From: Humulus lupulus
Lineage: Eukaryota > Streptophyta > Magnoliopsida > Rosales > Cannabaceae
NCBI RefSeq assembly: GCF_963169125.1
Contig: NC_084796.1
Location: 89,946,888 to 90,010,887 of the forward strand
Direction of reading: 5' to 3'
Length of the DNA stretch: 64,000 nt
Shown here: positions 52,854-63,960 of the stretch, one piece after another
How positions within the stretch are numbered: the stretch's first letter is position 1
Layout of the letters: every line of letters starts with the position of its first letter
The notes under the pieces: generated by a model
The model's input: the letters and a program-made list of their open reading frames with translations, nothing else
What the model was told of the DNA's origin: nothing
Databases searched by the model: none
Made by a program: the position numbers and the translations under genes

Positions 52854-54311
52854 ATATTGAATAAATGATTGGTAATCAGTTAAATATGGCAGGGTTAATT
52901 GGTTATTATTAGGAACATTTGAGGAATTTGCGGGAACTGGGGGAAAATGACTATTTTACCTTTAGAGAAATTAAAGGGTTAGGTATAACAAGGAAGGGCA
53001 TGATGGTCTTTTGATAACAAGGGATATATTCAGTAACTACATAGGACTAATTAAGAAAGAAGTAGAAACTTTCAGTGCTCTCTCTCTCATCTCTCTCACA
53101 ATCTCTCTCATTTCTCGCACTTGTGCTTGGATGTTGAGGAAAAGCTAAGGGAAACCAACTGAGACCTAGGTTGATTTTCGGCTGGGAAGTCTTGAGGAAT
53201 TGAATTATTAATCGAAGATGTTCAACTGGGAACTTAGGTGAACTAAGCTAAAAAATTGAAGGTTGTTGCTAAGGGTTGAGCATCAAATTGAGGTAAGCTC
53301 TAGTCACTGAATTTGTTGAAAAATTTAGATTATTAGGGTAGAATTTAAGCTAAGTGTTGCGTGAGTATTCCTGCTGAATTGAGGTATTGATTTTAGTATA
53401 ATTGTTAGGAATTTTTATGTTTAAATGTGTTTTTAAATTCTGAACTCGTAGCTAGGAGATGTGTGAAGAAAACCAAGAATTTATGGGTTCGAAGGGGGCG
53501 CGCCGCGGCCTAACTCAGAGGCGTTGCGGCGCGTGTGCCCAACAGGCCCTGGGTATGCTCTCAGATGTGGGGGCACACCACGACCTTAGGAGGCAAGTCG
53601 CGGCCTGCCTCTCCTATGGCTTGGGGTTTTTGGTCTCTGACTTGGGGGCAAGTCACGACACTAGGGGCCGGGTTGTGGCCTACCTCGGGATTTTCACCTT
53701 GGGATGGTTTCTAGGATATAGAGGCTCGGGCGCTCGAACTTAGGCGCTCGGGAAATTTCTACTACCTGGTTTAGTAGAAAGTGAGGTCCTGGAGGCTAGT
53801 TTCTGTCTCCTATGTATTTATTTGGATTAGAAGTTAACGATTACCCTTTGGCCACAGTAACTAGGTTTATATCCAAGGTTCAAGTCTGAGGATTGTGCTT
53901 GGGACCGTTCTATTATCTCCACTCGGAATTCAAGGTAAGAAAACTGCACCCTTGTGTGGTTGTGTTAGGGACTGAGATGTCCTGTACTTGGATATGTATG
54001 TGTTGTATAACTGTGATATTGTTATGCGAACATGAAATGACTGACCTAAGAGAGCCAGGGTTGGTGATTTGCGCACAGGATGCAGCTTGGCCACTGTGAG
54101 CTGAGGTCAGCTAGATAAACACTGGACTCGGCCCAAGCGAGTCAGAGTTAGTGGAGTAAATAGATGGTGCGGCCTAAGGGCGCCCACCCAGAGTATTGTA
54201 TATTGATTGAGATAAATTGTTGAATGTATATGTTTACTGATATTAGTTTGATTTCTATGACTTGGTGAATATTTGGATGACTATTTTATGATTGAATGAT
54301 TATCAACACTG
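52854..54311 (+). repeat. Tekay-3 3' LTR, second part, right-truncated
   Basis: Resumes ATATTGAATAAATGATTGG after the right ATTAG. Contains GC-rich patch 53498-53620 and AAGGTAAGAAAACTGCACCC near 53932. It stops at GATTATCAACACT (about 54311), where the 5' LTR continues into ATTATGTATTAC and the module ending near 41570. The short minus frames reaching into it from Tat-3 are junction artefacts. Confidence 0.8.
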
Positions 54312-55172
54312 ATCACGTCCCCGGAGCTTGTCGTTGAGATGATTTCGCAGGTCATCTCCGCAAGGCCGGGCCTTTTCTCCTTCGGCCTTTTCATACTTGG
54401 CCTCCAACCTTCTTCTTAGGTCCACCGTGGACCAGCTGTCTTCGGAGTGCTTGTCCGCAGCCCGACCGTCCTGGTTGATGGAATCACTGGGGCAGTTGTT
54501 CCTTCCCCTAGACCTGGGTGCCTTAGCACCGGGCCCTATAGGCACAGAGTGCCCCCTTAGGGCAGAAGGACGTCTGGGCTTAGGAGCGCCAGAGACCTTC
54601 TGCGCGCGGGGGGGGGGGGGGCAGTCGTCCTGGTGATTCACGCCTTTAGGAGGTGCAGGGACGTTAGTGCGCACAGGCTCCCCAACTTTTTCTTTGCCCT
54701 TGTTAGGGGCGGCTTTGGATGGTCCAGCAGCGGTTGGATCCGGCATGGTGGCATCAGCACCACCTAAAACAGAGGCGTCCTCGTCCGAGTCACCTAGATC
54801 TCCGAACTTTCTTTGGAGGCGCTCCATCATGCGCTGCATTTTTTCAGAGACGCGCTCCTGCTCAGCAAGCTTGGCCTTAGTGGCCACCAGTTCTTCGGCT
54901 ACTTGGACCAGTTCTGGATCCTTCTCGTAGTAGTAGCCGTCTTTGTAGTAACTGTCTCGGACATACTCTTCTTCGTTTTCTAAGTATGTCGTATCTTCAG
55001 TACTGACCCGATCCTGGCGGGATGTCGGGTCTTCACCTTGGTAGTCCGAGTCGTGGGTACTTTCTCCTTCGGTCTGGGCTGCCGAGGGTTCGTTTTGTAC
55101 TGCTTCTTCCATCATAGTATCGGGGTTGACCCTAGCATTCTTGTCAATCGCGGATTTTCTCGTAGTCACCAT
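54312..55172 (-). pseudogene. gag: Tat-3 Gag N-terminal part, open but truncated
   Basis: ATG 55172 (MVTTRKSAIDKNARVNPDTM); the frame upstream opens only at TTG 55196. 287 residues are open. An acidic serine-rich N-terminus is followed by YYYEKDPELVQVAEELVATK and a coiled coil to about residue 125, matching the place of the ELENRQLKQQ coil in Tat-1, then a proline- and arginine-rich region ending DLRRRLEAKY and DLRNHLNDKLRG. The last match with Tat-1 is DLRDRLNRR. The gag domain itself is missing because of the break at 54312; the last codons to 54303 are Tekay-3 sequence. A run of 12 C/G at 54611-54622 codes for Pro residues. Confidence 0.82.
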
Positions 55173-55237
55173 CTTTTCAGTACGGAGTGAATACAAAAAA
55201 CGTACACAGAAAAAGAGCTGACTAACAACTCCCTACA

Positions 55238-55257
55238 GCTCTCAATGAAAGCACCAA
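55238..55257 (-). promoter_or_regulatory. Tat-3 primer site, same as Tat-1
   Basis: Minus strand TTTGGTGCTTTCATTGAGAG, identical to Tat-1 at 8047-8066. Confidence 0.7.
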
Positions 55258-56145
55258 AATTTTTACCGAGTTTTTCGGAAACAAATACAAACAAAATAAT
55301 AAAAAGATAAGAACTGTAGAAGTGCAGAAATATAAATAGACAAACAGGTTTTTTACGTGGTTCAGGCGTTAACGAGCCCTAGTCCACGAGTCGATTTTAT
55401 TATACTTGTAGAGAATTACAGTAAAATGGCTGGTGTACAAGAACCTCACAAACTCACAATGTTTCTCTCGGGTTCTCTTGAAGAAGATGAAGCTAGAGAG
55501 ATTTTGGCAGAGTTCTTGCTCTATAATTTCTTGGCCCTCCTACCGTAAAATGAGGAGGTCTTTATAGCTAGGGTTTTTGGATTAGGGTTTTACTCTGCCC
55601 CTATGAGTCTTAATTACACCAGCCGTAAATAGGGGATACAATTACCGTAGTAGCATGGCTACAAGGCTCTACGTAGGTATAATTACATGAAAATATGGGG
55701 AATGTCAAAAGGCAGCTGTCTTTTCCAGGCTGTCAATGGAACAGTAGGCGAAAAGGCACTTTTAGGCGTGCTGGGATGTGTGCGGCCTCGACCTGTCAGG
55801 CGTGTCAGGCGGGATCCTGTGTCAGGTGAGTATCATTCCAACTATGCCTCCTCTGTGACTCGACCGCTTGGCCTTCTTCCGTGCGAGGCACGGAACTGTA
55901 TCCGCGAAGGTAACCTGAAGAGCTTCTCCTGGAAGGACCTTCCCCGAAGGATATCCCTTCGGGAGTCCGGGAGAATTGACGAGCTTCCAGGTCGCGGTTG
56001 CTTGAAAGAGTGTGCTAGACACTAAACGAGAGAGGCGAAGCCTCTCTGTCCATCCGCGAGCCCTGGTCACCCTTCGTGAAAGACTTTGATAATTCTGCTT
56101 CCCCGAGGCTATCCATCTAAACGCTATCCGAAAATCTGGATAACA
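55258..56145 (-). repeat. Tat-3 5' LTR (about 888 bp)
   Basis: Minus strand starts TGTTATCCAG at 56145; its end next to the primer site (GGTAAAAAT at about 55258) lacks a canonical CA, so this border is plus or minus a few bases. A TATA box reads CTATAAAG on the minus strand at about 55561-55568. The block ACGTGGTTCAG ... CTAGTCCACGAGTCG (55356-55392) is the mirror of the GACTCGTGGACTAGG ... CTGAACCACGTAAAA block of the Tat-1 LTR (about 7914-7954). Plus-strand frames at 55357-56025 are shadows. Confidence 0.78.
56029..56047. repeat. Hairpin in Tat-3 LTR
   Basis: AGAGAGGC-GAA-GCCTCTCT: 8-bp perfect stem with GAA loop. A second inverted repeat CCGAAGGATATCCCTTCGG lies at about 55943-55962. Confidence 0.7.
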
Positions 56146-57766
56146 ATAACCAAGATTGTTCAGAGGTAAGAGTTTATTCCCCTGTTTTGCTTATGTTTTA
56201 AGCTTGATTTCTAGAAAGTAAGTATGGAAATTTAAAGATAGTTATGGCTGGCTTTGTATGGAATTCAACTTGGTAATCAAGAGGAATTTGTTTAAAGCAG
56301 GGATTGGAGGGAGTTCAAGCTGAATTATTGATTGAGGTAAGGGTTCTAAGCATCTTTGAATTTTCGTTTTTGGTGTGGTTTAAGAATTGGAAGCATGGTT
56401 TACATTTTTCAAGCCTTGGTTTAAGTTTTAAAATCTATGGTTTAAGTTTCTGAAATCTTAAACCAAAGTGTGGATTATGGGTGTGATTGTGTGTTTGACC
56501 TTGTTGTTAGTGTTTATAGGTTGTTAAATGGTTCATTTGGGGTTTTAAATTGATTTTGGGGTTTAGGTTTGTGTATGGATTGAATTGGAGGTGTTTTGGC
56601 TCGGGGAAAATGCAGGGGAAAACCCAGAATTCTGGGTTCGCGAAGGGGCGCCGCGACCCTGTTCTTTGGCGCTGTGGCGCAAGGCTGCATCGGAGATGGG
56701 AGACTTTCTGGGCGCCGTGGCCCTCAAAGGGTAGTGCTGCGGCGCTAGGCTATTTTCAGGACAATGAAATTTTGCAATTTTGGGCATTTTCCCCTGGGGC
56801 TCGGGGATGTTTCCGTTGCATTGTTTTGGGAAATTGGAGGTCCCGAGAGTACAGGATTGGTCCTGGGAAGTGGTTTTGGATTGATTAGTATTAAAGAGTC
56901 TTTTATATGTGTTGTGACTAGGTTTTCAGAGAGGCTCGGGTTAGAGGACCGTGCTCGTGACTTTGGTGCATTGTGAAGCTTTGGATACAGGTAAGAAAAT
57001 TGTAGTACCCGTAGAGCAGGGCATGGGCCCATAGAATTGTTGCAGGGCACAGCCCTAGATTGAATTACATCTTAGGGTGTAGCCCTTGATTGAATTATTA
57101 TATGCTTGAATGTTGTTTGAGTTATGCTATATGTGATTATAGTAGAATGAACGACAAAGGAGTCGGGAACGGCAAGGAGCCGAGAACGGCAGTGGGGCCG
57201 GGAATAACACTTAGCACATTGAGTGCTTATTGTTAGGGTGAGACCCCAGGCTTTGGTAACGCTTCTGGGACGGCATGGCCGTATATGTTTACTCTGATGA
57301 ACTGTCTATTTATCTGTGGATTATCTAATATAATGATTATTTAATATGCTTATGTTATGTGCTGTGTGAGTTTTCTTACTAGGCTTCGGCTCACAGGTGC
57401 TCTGTGTTGCAGGTAAAGGCAAAGGAAAAGTCAACCAGCCATGAGTACGGAGAGCGTGAGGCGGCGCGTACATGTCTGGCCTGCCCGACTACTTTGGTTG
57501 GGGGAATTTTGAGAAATGGCTGTATTAAACTGAGATTTTGATAGTTAAATATCTGTAAACCTATTTTGAGTTGTAAATATTTTATAAACCTTATTTTGGG
57601 ATCCCAAATGTTAGACACTTGAAATTTTCAATGAATTAGAGTATTTTCAAATATTACAGCCTTGACTTTTTCTTAGTCACACTTTCGTTCTAAAAACCTC
57701 GTTCAACGGGTTAATTGCACATTTTAAACTCACTTAGTAACGACTCTATGGTAGTGGGGCGTTACA
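56146..57766 (+). repeat. Tekay-4 LTR, left-truncated (third Tekay LTR family)
   Basis: Ends GGGGCGTTACA at 57766 in plus orientation, and the next base is Tat-2 pol. It has the Tekay LTR plan: GAGGTAAGGG near 56335, GC-rich patch 56637-56750 (GGCGCCGCGACC), ATACAGGTAAGAAAATTG near 56987, and the module ACTAGGCTTCGGCTCACAGG ... TTGCAGGTAAAGGCAAAGG near 57378-57424. It differs from Tekay-1 and Tekay-3 LTRs, so it is another subfamily. Its left part was lost at the Tat-3 border. The following GGTGA would be its right target duplication. No gene. Confidence 0.75.
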
Positions 57767-58640
57767 GGTGAATAGGATGTTTGTTTAGCAAATAGGGAAT
57801 AACATGGAAGTTTATGTGGACAATCTGCTGGTTATGTCCAAGCATAATTGTAACCATGTGGATGATCTCGCTGAATGCTTCACTGTACTCCGGAAGTACA
57901 ATATGAGACTTAACCCACAGAAATGCTCATTCGGAGTATCCTCGAGAAAGTTTATCAGATTCATAGTAAATGCTCATGGTATAGAGGAAAACCTGCATAA
58001 GATTAAGTCATTAATCGATATGCCCTCACCTAAAAAACATAAAGATGTCCAAAGCCTAGCTGGACGAATGGCGGCCTTAAGTAGGTTCATCTCGAAATCT
58101 ACAAATAGATGCCTCCCATTCTTTAATCTTTTGAGAGGGTGCAAGAAATTTAAATTGTCGGACGAGTATGAGCTCGCTTTTCAAAACCTTAAGAAGCACT
58201 TTGCCAAAATACCGATCTCATCCAAGCCAATCACAAGGGAAGTATTGTACTTGTACCTTGCCACAACCAAGCATGCAATTAGCGCGATACATGTTTGGGA
58301 GGATAAGAAAGTGCGAAAGCTTGTTTACTATGTTAGGAAAAGGTTACTAGGGGCAGAATCGAGATATCCGCTAATGGAACAGCTGGCTTTGTGCCTGATA
58401 CATGCATCTCGAAAGCTATGACCTTACTTCCAAGCACATCTTGTACATGTATTGACTGATCAAACATTAAGGCAAGTACTATCAATGCCTGAGGCCTCCG
58501 GGAGATTATTATAATGGGTTGTCGAACTCGGGCAGTTCGAGATCACCTATCATCGAAGAGAAGAAATCAAAGGGTAGGACTTAGTAGATTTCATAACTGA
58601 ATGTACGGGAATCACCAACGAGGAAGTCATAACCCCAGCC
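57767..58640 (+). pseudogene. Tat-2 reverse transcriptase C-part and RNase H tether
   Basis: Begins in the RT palm just before QIGNNMEVYVDNLLV: the YxDD site reads Y-V-D-N, so the second catalytic Asp is lost, and a TAG precedes QIGNN. It then follows Tat-1 closely (LNPQKCSFGVSSRKF, MPSPKKHKDVQSLAGRM, ATTKHAISAIHVW). The tether RNase H is without active-site acids, as in Tat-1. Stops near 58419 and 58512. The N-terminal half of RT is missing at the border with the Tekay-4 LTR. Confidence 0.88.
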
Positions 58641-59035
58641 TGTAATTTGTGGAGACTTTACGTTGATGGATCTTCTAATGAGAACGGGTTGTGAGCAGGA
58701 ATCATTTTGATCACCTCGATGGGAAACCGTTTTCATTCAGCCTTAAAGTTTGGCTTCGAAGCGTCAAATAATGAGGCCAAATATGAAGCACTATTAGCGG
58801 GACTTTGGATAGCTTTTGAGTTTAAAGCCATGGCTATTCACTGCTACAGTGATTCCCAATTAGTCATTAACCTGGTTATAGGAGAATGTCAAGCACATGG
58901 CATTAAAATGGTAGCCTATTTGGAAAATTTTCAGGCAGCGTTCGGGCAATTTGAGTTCTATGCCATAGAACAAGTTTCGCAGGAGTATAACTCAAATGTG
59001 GAAGCTCTAGCTAGGCTCGCCACTACCAAATAGGC
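58641..59035 (+). pseudogene. Tat-2 archaeal-type RNase H
   Basis: LYVDGSSNENG (D kept), a stop near 58693 where Tat-1 reads GAGKG, then NNEAKYEALLAGLW (the conserved E-A-E-Y is E-A-K-Y) and CYSDSQLVIN (D kept). Ends VSQEYNSNVEALARLATTK and TAG at 59031. Confidence 0.85.
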
Positions 59036-60353
59036 TGACATACTCAATGTGGTGCCAGTTGAACTCCTACCAGGGCCAAGCATAACCGAGAGCGAGGAAG
59101 AAGATGTCAACATGATTGACTCGCAACCTACCTTGATCATCCAAATAATTGACTACCTATAAATCGGGAGACTTCCAGCAGACTGGAACGAGGCTAGAAA
59201 ACTTATGTACAAAATACCAAGATACACCATCTTGAGTGGGAAGTTGTATAAAAGAATTTATTCCATGCCACTACTAAGGTGTGTAACTCCGCCCGAAGCC
59301 AGAATTTTTTTAGAAGAAATCCATGATGGATTTTGCGGAGACCACATTGGGGGGAATAGTCTGTCGCAAAAAGTGATTAGGCAAGGATACTTCTGGCCTA
59401 CAATTAAAGCACACTCGTTCGAATACGTCAAGTACTGTCACAAGTGTCAATGGTTTGCTTCAATATCGCAAGCTCCCCATGATGAGCTCTCCATGTCCAT
59501 TCACGATATGGGGAATCGACCTTATAGGTTCCCTACCAACTAGAAAAGGAGGAGTAAAATATGTCGTAGTCGTTGTTGATTATTTTACAAAGTGGACCGA
59601 GGCTGAACCTCTAGCTACTATCACCTTGAAGAAAGTTCTAGATTTCATGGTGAATAATATAATTTGTAGGTATTGGGTGCCCAGGAAGATCATATCAGAT
59701 AACGAGACCCAGTTCAACAGTGATCTGTTCACACACTTCTGTGAAAATAATGGGATAATCAAAAGTATTTCCTTTGTGGCGCACCCACATGAAAATGGCT
59801 AGGTCGAGGCAATGAATAAAACTCTGAAGAGTTCTATTAAGAAAATGATCAAAAAGGCTAAAGGGAAATGACCAGAGGAATTACCACAAGTCCTATGGGT
59901 GTATAGAACGATATCCCAGACCTCAACGGGACATACCCCTTTCTCTCTGGCTTATAGTTGCGAGGCTATTTTACCTATTGAGGTCGAAATCCCAACAATA
60001 AGATGCGAGGCATACGACCAGACCTCAAACCAATCCCAGCTCCAAGAAACTCTAGACCTAATTGAAGAAACACGAGACAAATCCCAACTAAGGAATGATG
60101 CATACAAGCAGAGGGCTACATAATATTCTAACAAGAAGGTTCGAGAAAGAAAATTTGGCTTCGAAGTTTTGGTTCTCAAACACATGTTTTTGGCCACACA
60201 GGACCCATTTGTAGGTGTGCTTGCTCCTAATTGGGAAGGACCATACCAAATCGAGTCTGCCATTCGACATGGTGTTTATAAACTAGTGAGATTGAATGGA
60301 GAATTTGTCCCACGAGCTTGGAATGGTGAAAATCTATGACCTAATTATCAGTA
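59036..60353 (+). pseudogene. Tat-2 integrase
   Basis: Zinc domain HDGFCGDHIGGN, with the second His of the Tat-1 GGH motif being Asn, and CHKC. The core has D in IWGIDLIGSLPTRKGG and D in ISDNETQF. E lies in the VEAMNK segment after a TAG at 59800 (Gln in Tat-1). TGA near 59868 replaces Trp (KGRW in Tat-1). A shift occurs near 59510. The C-terminus with FGFEVLVLKHMF, WEGPYQIES and RAWNGEN ends near 60353. It follows Tat-1 in order and length. Confidence 0.87.
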
Positions 60354-60489
60354 ATGTAGGAGTGATGTTTATTTATTTTTAACCTAGCTTGTATTTAATT
60401 TTTTCTTTTTATCAAGAAAGCACTGGTTTTTATTCAAAATTTTGTGTATTTTTATTGTTATACTTTCTACAAGCTCTAAAATTCAATAA
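60354..60489 (+). other. Tat-2 3' untranslated stretch
   Basis: T-rich sequence after pol, ending AATAA (60485-60489), the left target duplication of the solo LTR. Confidence 0.5.
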
Positions 60490-62471
60490 TGTAATGACCC
60501 AACTATTCTAGACTTTTGGACCATTAACGAAAACTATACATACCAATCCTTAATAAAACTTACAAGTGAAAATACCATAACTTTATTAAGAAACTTGTAA
60601 AAATAAGAGTTAAACTTACATAAAATCTCAAGTAGGATATGGGATCCCATTGTTTTAAAATCAAAACATGACATAATTAAAAAGAGATTTACATAACAAA
60701 ATGCGGAAAGATACATGTAAAAACCATAAAAAACAAAACTACATCCTCGAATCGAAACGCTCGGCTCTTGAATCCATTCCGCCTCAATACACATTCTCTA
60801 AGCTTCCAAGAACCTTCCCCGCCACTAAGACCTATTTTCCTGCACATATAAACAAAAAGGAATGAGCCTAATGCCCAGCAAGGAAAATCTAACATATAGC
60901 CATATACATAAAAATTCATAGTGCAACATAAAAAAAACATACCATAACACATATATCACATACATACTATAATGGCCATTATTACTTGGGGTCCCATAGA
61001 CTAAACAAGTCATATGCCCATTAGATTAGTGGGGTCCTACTAGCTAAGCAGGTCATATGCCCATAATCTATTTGGGGCTTGTTAGTCATATGGGTCATAT
61101 GCCCAAGCCTACAAACATACATATCATAACACTTATTATAACATAAGAAACATAAGATAACATATAAAACATATAACATATGAATTTCTATCCTATTTTC
61201 CTTACCAAAATTACCGGGATATGAGGACAGAATAGGGACTTTGGAACACTCCTAAAAACCATTTGTGAAAGGGTGAGTCTATTGATATTGAAGAAAAAGG
61301 GATGAAAGAGATGAAGGAACTATACATATTAAAACATACTTACCAAAAACCTTGTGCTTAAAAACTTGGATTTCCTAACCAAGAATAGGAATAAGGTTAG
61401 AAGGCTGAGTAGAAGACTATGAGAACTTTAAAGAAAATAAAATAATACCAATGAACTAGAGTGTGGAAATACCTTGAACACTTGTAAGACCAATCTAAAC
61501 CTTTAACCGAAATGCTATAAGACCTTACTTCCCAAGTGTTTGGTAAGCTTATAGTGATCAAGCTTATAATCCCCAACCCAAGTGTTTACACTCTCACAAT
61601 AACCTAGCAACTTGCAGCCTTTGAACTTAGCTTGATGAATGAATGAAAAATGCTTGGTGCTAGGTCCTATTTATAGAGTTCTAGGAATAAGAATCTTCTT
61701 TTTGGCTTTGAATAAAAAAATTAAATTTAATTGAAAATATTTGAATATCCTTCAGCCAAAGGCTTAGGAATTGTTCAAATTTTTCAGAGAGATTTAAGGA
61801 TTCAAAACTTGATTTTAAAATAATAAAAACAAATAGAATCCTAACTTCTAACTCCCTAAATCTCGTAACTCTAAACTCCTCTTCAGTAAAATCAACATAT
61901 CTGGAGTTGTAGAACTCCGATTTGGACTCTCTTTGTACTGTTAGAAAGCTCATTAAATTATCTACAACTTTTAAGAAATACTATTTTTCGAAATTCCTAA
62001 TATAACTGGGTCAAAAACAGGTCGGAAGTTACAGTACCCTAAAGTTACGAAAAATCTATTTAATTATCTAAATATCAACCTAATCCACAAATAAATAAAA
62101 TTGTGATAAATGTCATGCTCCTATCAGATTTTGGTGAAGACTAAGTCTTATATTTCTCTTATTTTATCATTAAAATAATAATTTCTTAATAATCATACAT
62201 ATGATAAGTGTTACTATCTTATTGGGTCTATCTAAACCTTATAATATAATAAATATCACCATCAATATCAGTCATATTAATCAAACCTTAGGTTAAAATT
62301 AATATTCTTAAACTGTAGGTTAAACTTAGAAAATCTACAAGTGTTACTATGAGTGTCCAATTAAATCCCGGTCTGAACCAAAATCCACAGTTATAAACAT
62401 ACTACAACTAATACTAGCTATTACTACTACTACTACTATCTAACAAGCTAAGTAAATTCTGGGACTCTACA
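60490..62471 (-). mobile_element. Solo LTR, Tekay-like, 1,982 bp, TSD AATAA
   Basis: TGTAATGACCC at 60490, GGGACTCTACA at 62471, AATAA at 60485-60489 and 62472-62476. No gene, PBS or second LTR. On the minus strand TTTTCCTTGCTGGGCATTAGG lies at about 60894-60865 followed by TGTGCAGGAAAATAGG, the Tekay module with its GT lost, so the LTR is in minus orientation. Confidence 0.85.
60986..61105. repeat. Short tandem repeat in the solo LTR, about 3 units of 44 bp
   Basis: Each unit has TTGGGG(T/C), a CTA-rich middle, then CA(A/G)GTCATATGCCCA or GGGTCATATGCCCA. Units start near 60986, 61031 and 61072. Confidence 0.75.
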
Positions 62472-62476
62472 AATAA

Positions 62477-63121
62477 CCTAAGATTGAAATCATAGGATAT
62501 TAAGGGGGCATAAGTTGTACGATAATACCATAAGCTCGAAAATGTAAATTCAATAAAAATGAAATAAAATTAGTAAAAGTGTAAATAATAACATTGTATA
62601 AGTCTAGACTGAGATAGAAATTTTTTGCAAATAAGTTCCGACCATGCAACCATGAGACCATACTCAAGGATTAGAAAAAGTTACTATCAATAAGCAAGAA
62701 ATAACTAGACTAACGAGGTTACATGCCAAATAAGTATTTCATCACAAAGATACGAGGTAAGAGTAATATTTGATTTTGAAGATAACGAAGTTGAAAAATG
62801 TGCAATCGAATGAACTATGTATGAATACGTTTCTTAGCTTCTAATCGAATGAAATTAGAGCTTAAGCATGACAAGTATTTGTATAGATAAAAAAATATAG
62901 TACTTTATGCACAAGCTCGGAATATTTCAAGGCTAGAAATGTGAAGCGTGTGATAAAGGAAAAAACACCAAAGGAAGACAATATGCATAAATATTTCGAG
63001 CAAGAAATTTAAGCATAAATGTTTCAATTGACTTAGTTCAAAAGCCATGAAAGGAAGTTAATTACAAAAGATAGATAAAAATATAACTAAGGGACACATC
63101 CCTTGTAAAAAAAAATGGTCT
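62477..63121 (+). other. Tat-2 3' region without gene
   Basis: Resumes with CATAGGATATTAAGGGGGCAT (62492-62512), the same block as 14443-14463 in Tat-1. No 68-bp array is visible. Some GAGCTT and TCGAA boxes remain. No coding sequence. Confidence 0.6.
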
Positions 63122-63960
63122 TCAGGGATCAACATCTCTATCGACCACGGTCTCGGCTTGTTCGATGGCTTCTGCTACCTCTTTAGCATCGAGCCTTGCT
63201 TCTTCCTCGTCCAATCGACACTGCCAACTGGCAATAAACTTGGTCTCCTGGTTGGATTGGAATCTTGTATCGAGATCAGGATTGTTAGCCCAAATTTGAT
63301 ACATCACCATGTCTACAGCGCGATCTTTTTTCGTCTTAGACTCCTCAAGAAGATGAGCCTTCTCGCTCTTAATGAACTTGAAAGTCATCTACTTCTCATC
63401 TTCCATCTTGGTGTTGAGCTCCTGGATTCTTTTGATCTTTGAGTCCTTGGCCTCCACCTCCTTCAAGGTAGCCTCTAGCTTGGCGTCCAGCTCCGGGATC
63501 CTCTTGATCTCAACATCTCTCGCTTCAAGCTCCAAATGAGCCTTTTTAAGTTCTTCCCCAACCCTAAGGTGTGCATCTCGTGCCTCTTGAGCAAGCGCCT
63601 TTCTCGTTGTGACCTTGTGGTTCAGGAAAAAGTTATGCTGAACAAAGGATATGAATGCATGTAATGAAAAGCTGATGTTAAAAGAAAAATTCCAAAGATG
63701 GCACAGAAGCAAGGAGCTTGTCAGAAAGTAACTAATCGAAGAAAAGAGTTCCCAACTCTTGTCGAAAAGAGTGTTGGAATCGTGGTAGGAGGTCAGAAAT
63801 TCCCACTGGGGAGCCCCGAGGTTGCTAAAGCTTTTTCCCACATGAGTCAAAGCGTCAGAACCAAGGTTAACCCTATGGGTACTGGTAGCACCGTCAACCA
63901 CAAATTTGGGGACATAGGTCGAGAGCGAGAGAAAACGGTCTCGGATGGGAGGTTGGACTT
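63122..63960 (-). pseudogene. Relic of the antisense gene in Tat-2
   Basis: Minus-strand frames at 63901-63389 and 63388-63122 match exons 3 and 4 of the Tat-1 antisense gene. The 3' end of exon 3 reads GAPQWEFLTSYHDSNTLFDK (Tat-1 EAPQWQCLNDTQDCTVLYEK). At the matching donor the GTAAGT is ATTAGT. The acceptor TTGTTCAG at about 63653-63646 is kept, and then HNFFLNHKVTTRKALAQEAR leads into the coiled coil. A stop at 63389 interrupts it; the tail KDRAVDMVMYQIWANNPDLD is well kept. The 5' exons would lie beyond 64000. Confidence 0.7.

Larger units (their letters stand above)
40723..54311 (+). mobile_element. Tekay-3: plus-strand Tekay chromovirus, both LTRs truncated, split by the gag-only element
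   Basis: The 5' LTR lacks its left part (starts inside the GC-rich patch), the internal region 41935-46763 is present, and the 3' LTR runs 46764-47134 and 52854-54311 before being cut. The body holds gag, protease, RT, RNase H, integrase and chromodomain in order, all with numerous stops. It is the most decayed Tekay copy here. No target duplication can be read since both ends are lost. Confidence 0.85.
54312..56145 (-). mobile_element. Tat-3: minus-strand Tat-type fragment (5' LTR, primer site, gag N-part)
   Basis: On the minus strand, LTR (56145-55258), primer site like Tat-1, gag from 55172, then an abrupt end at 54312 where Tekay-3 LTR begins. The LTR start TGTTATCCAGATTT echoes the TGTTATACCCAGATTT of Tat-1. 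ATAAC at 56146-56150 follows the right end and would be a target duplication, but the other end is lost. Confidence 0.82.

Noticed and set aside
55357..56025. Plus-strand frames inside the Tat-3 LTR
   Set aside because: They cross LTR promoter DNA with a TATA box on the other strand and have no homology among the other LTRs.
60534..61013. Cys- and Phe-rich minus-strand frames that could suggest a membrane protein
   Set aside because: They are in a solo LTR with clear ends and target duplication; AT-rich DNA gives such hydrophobic readings by chance.
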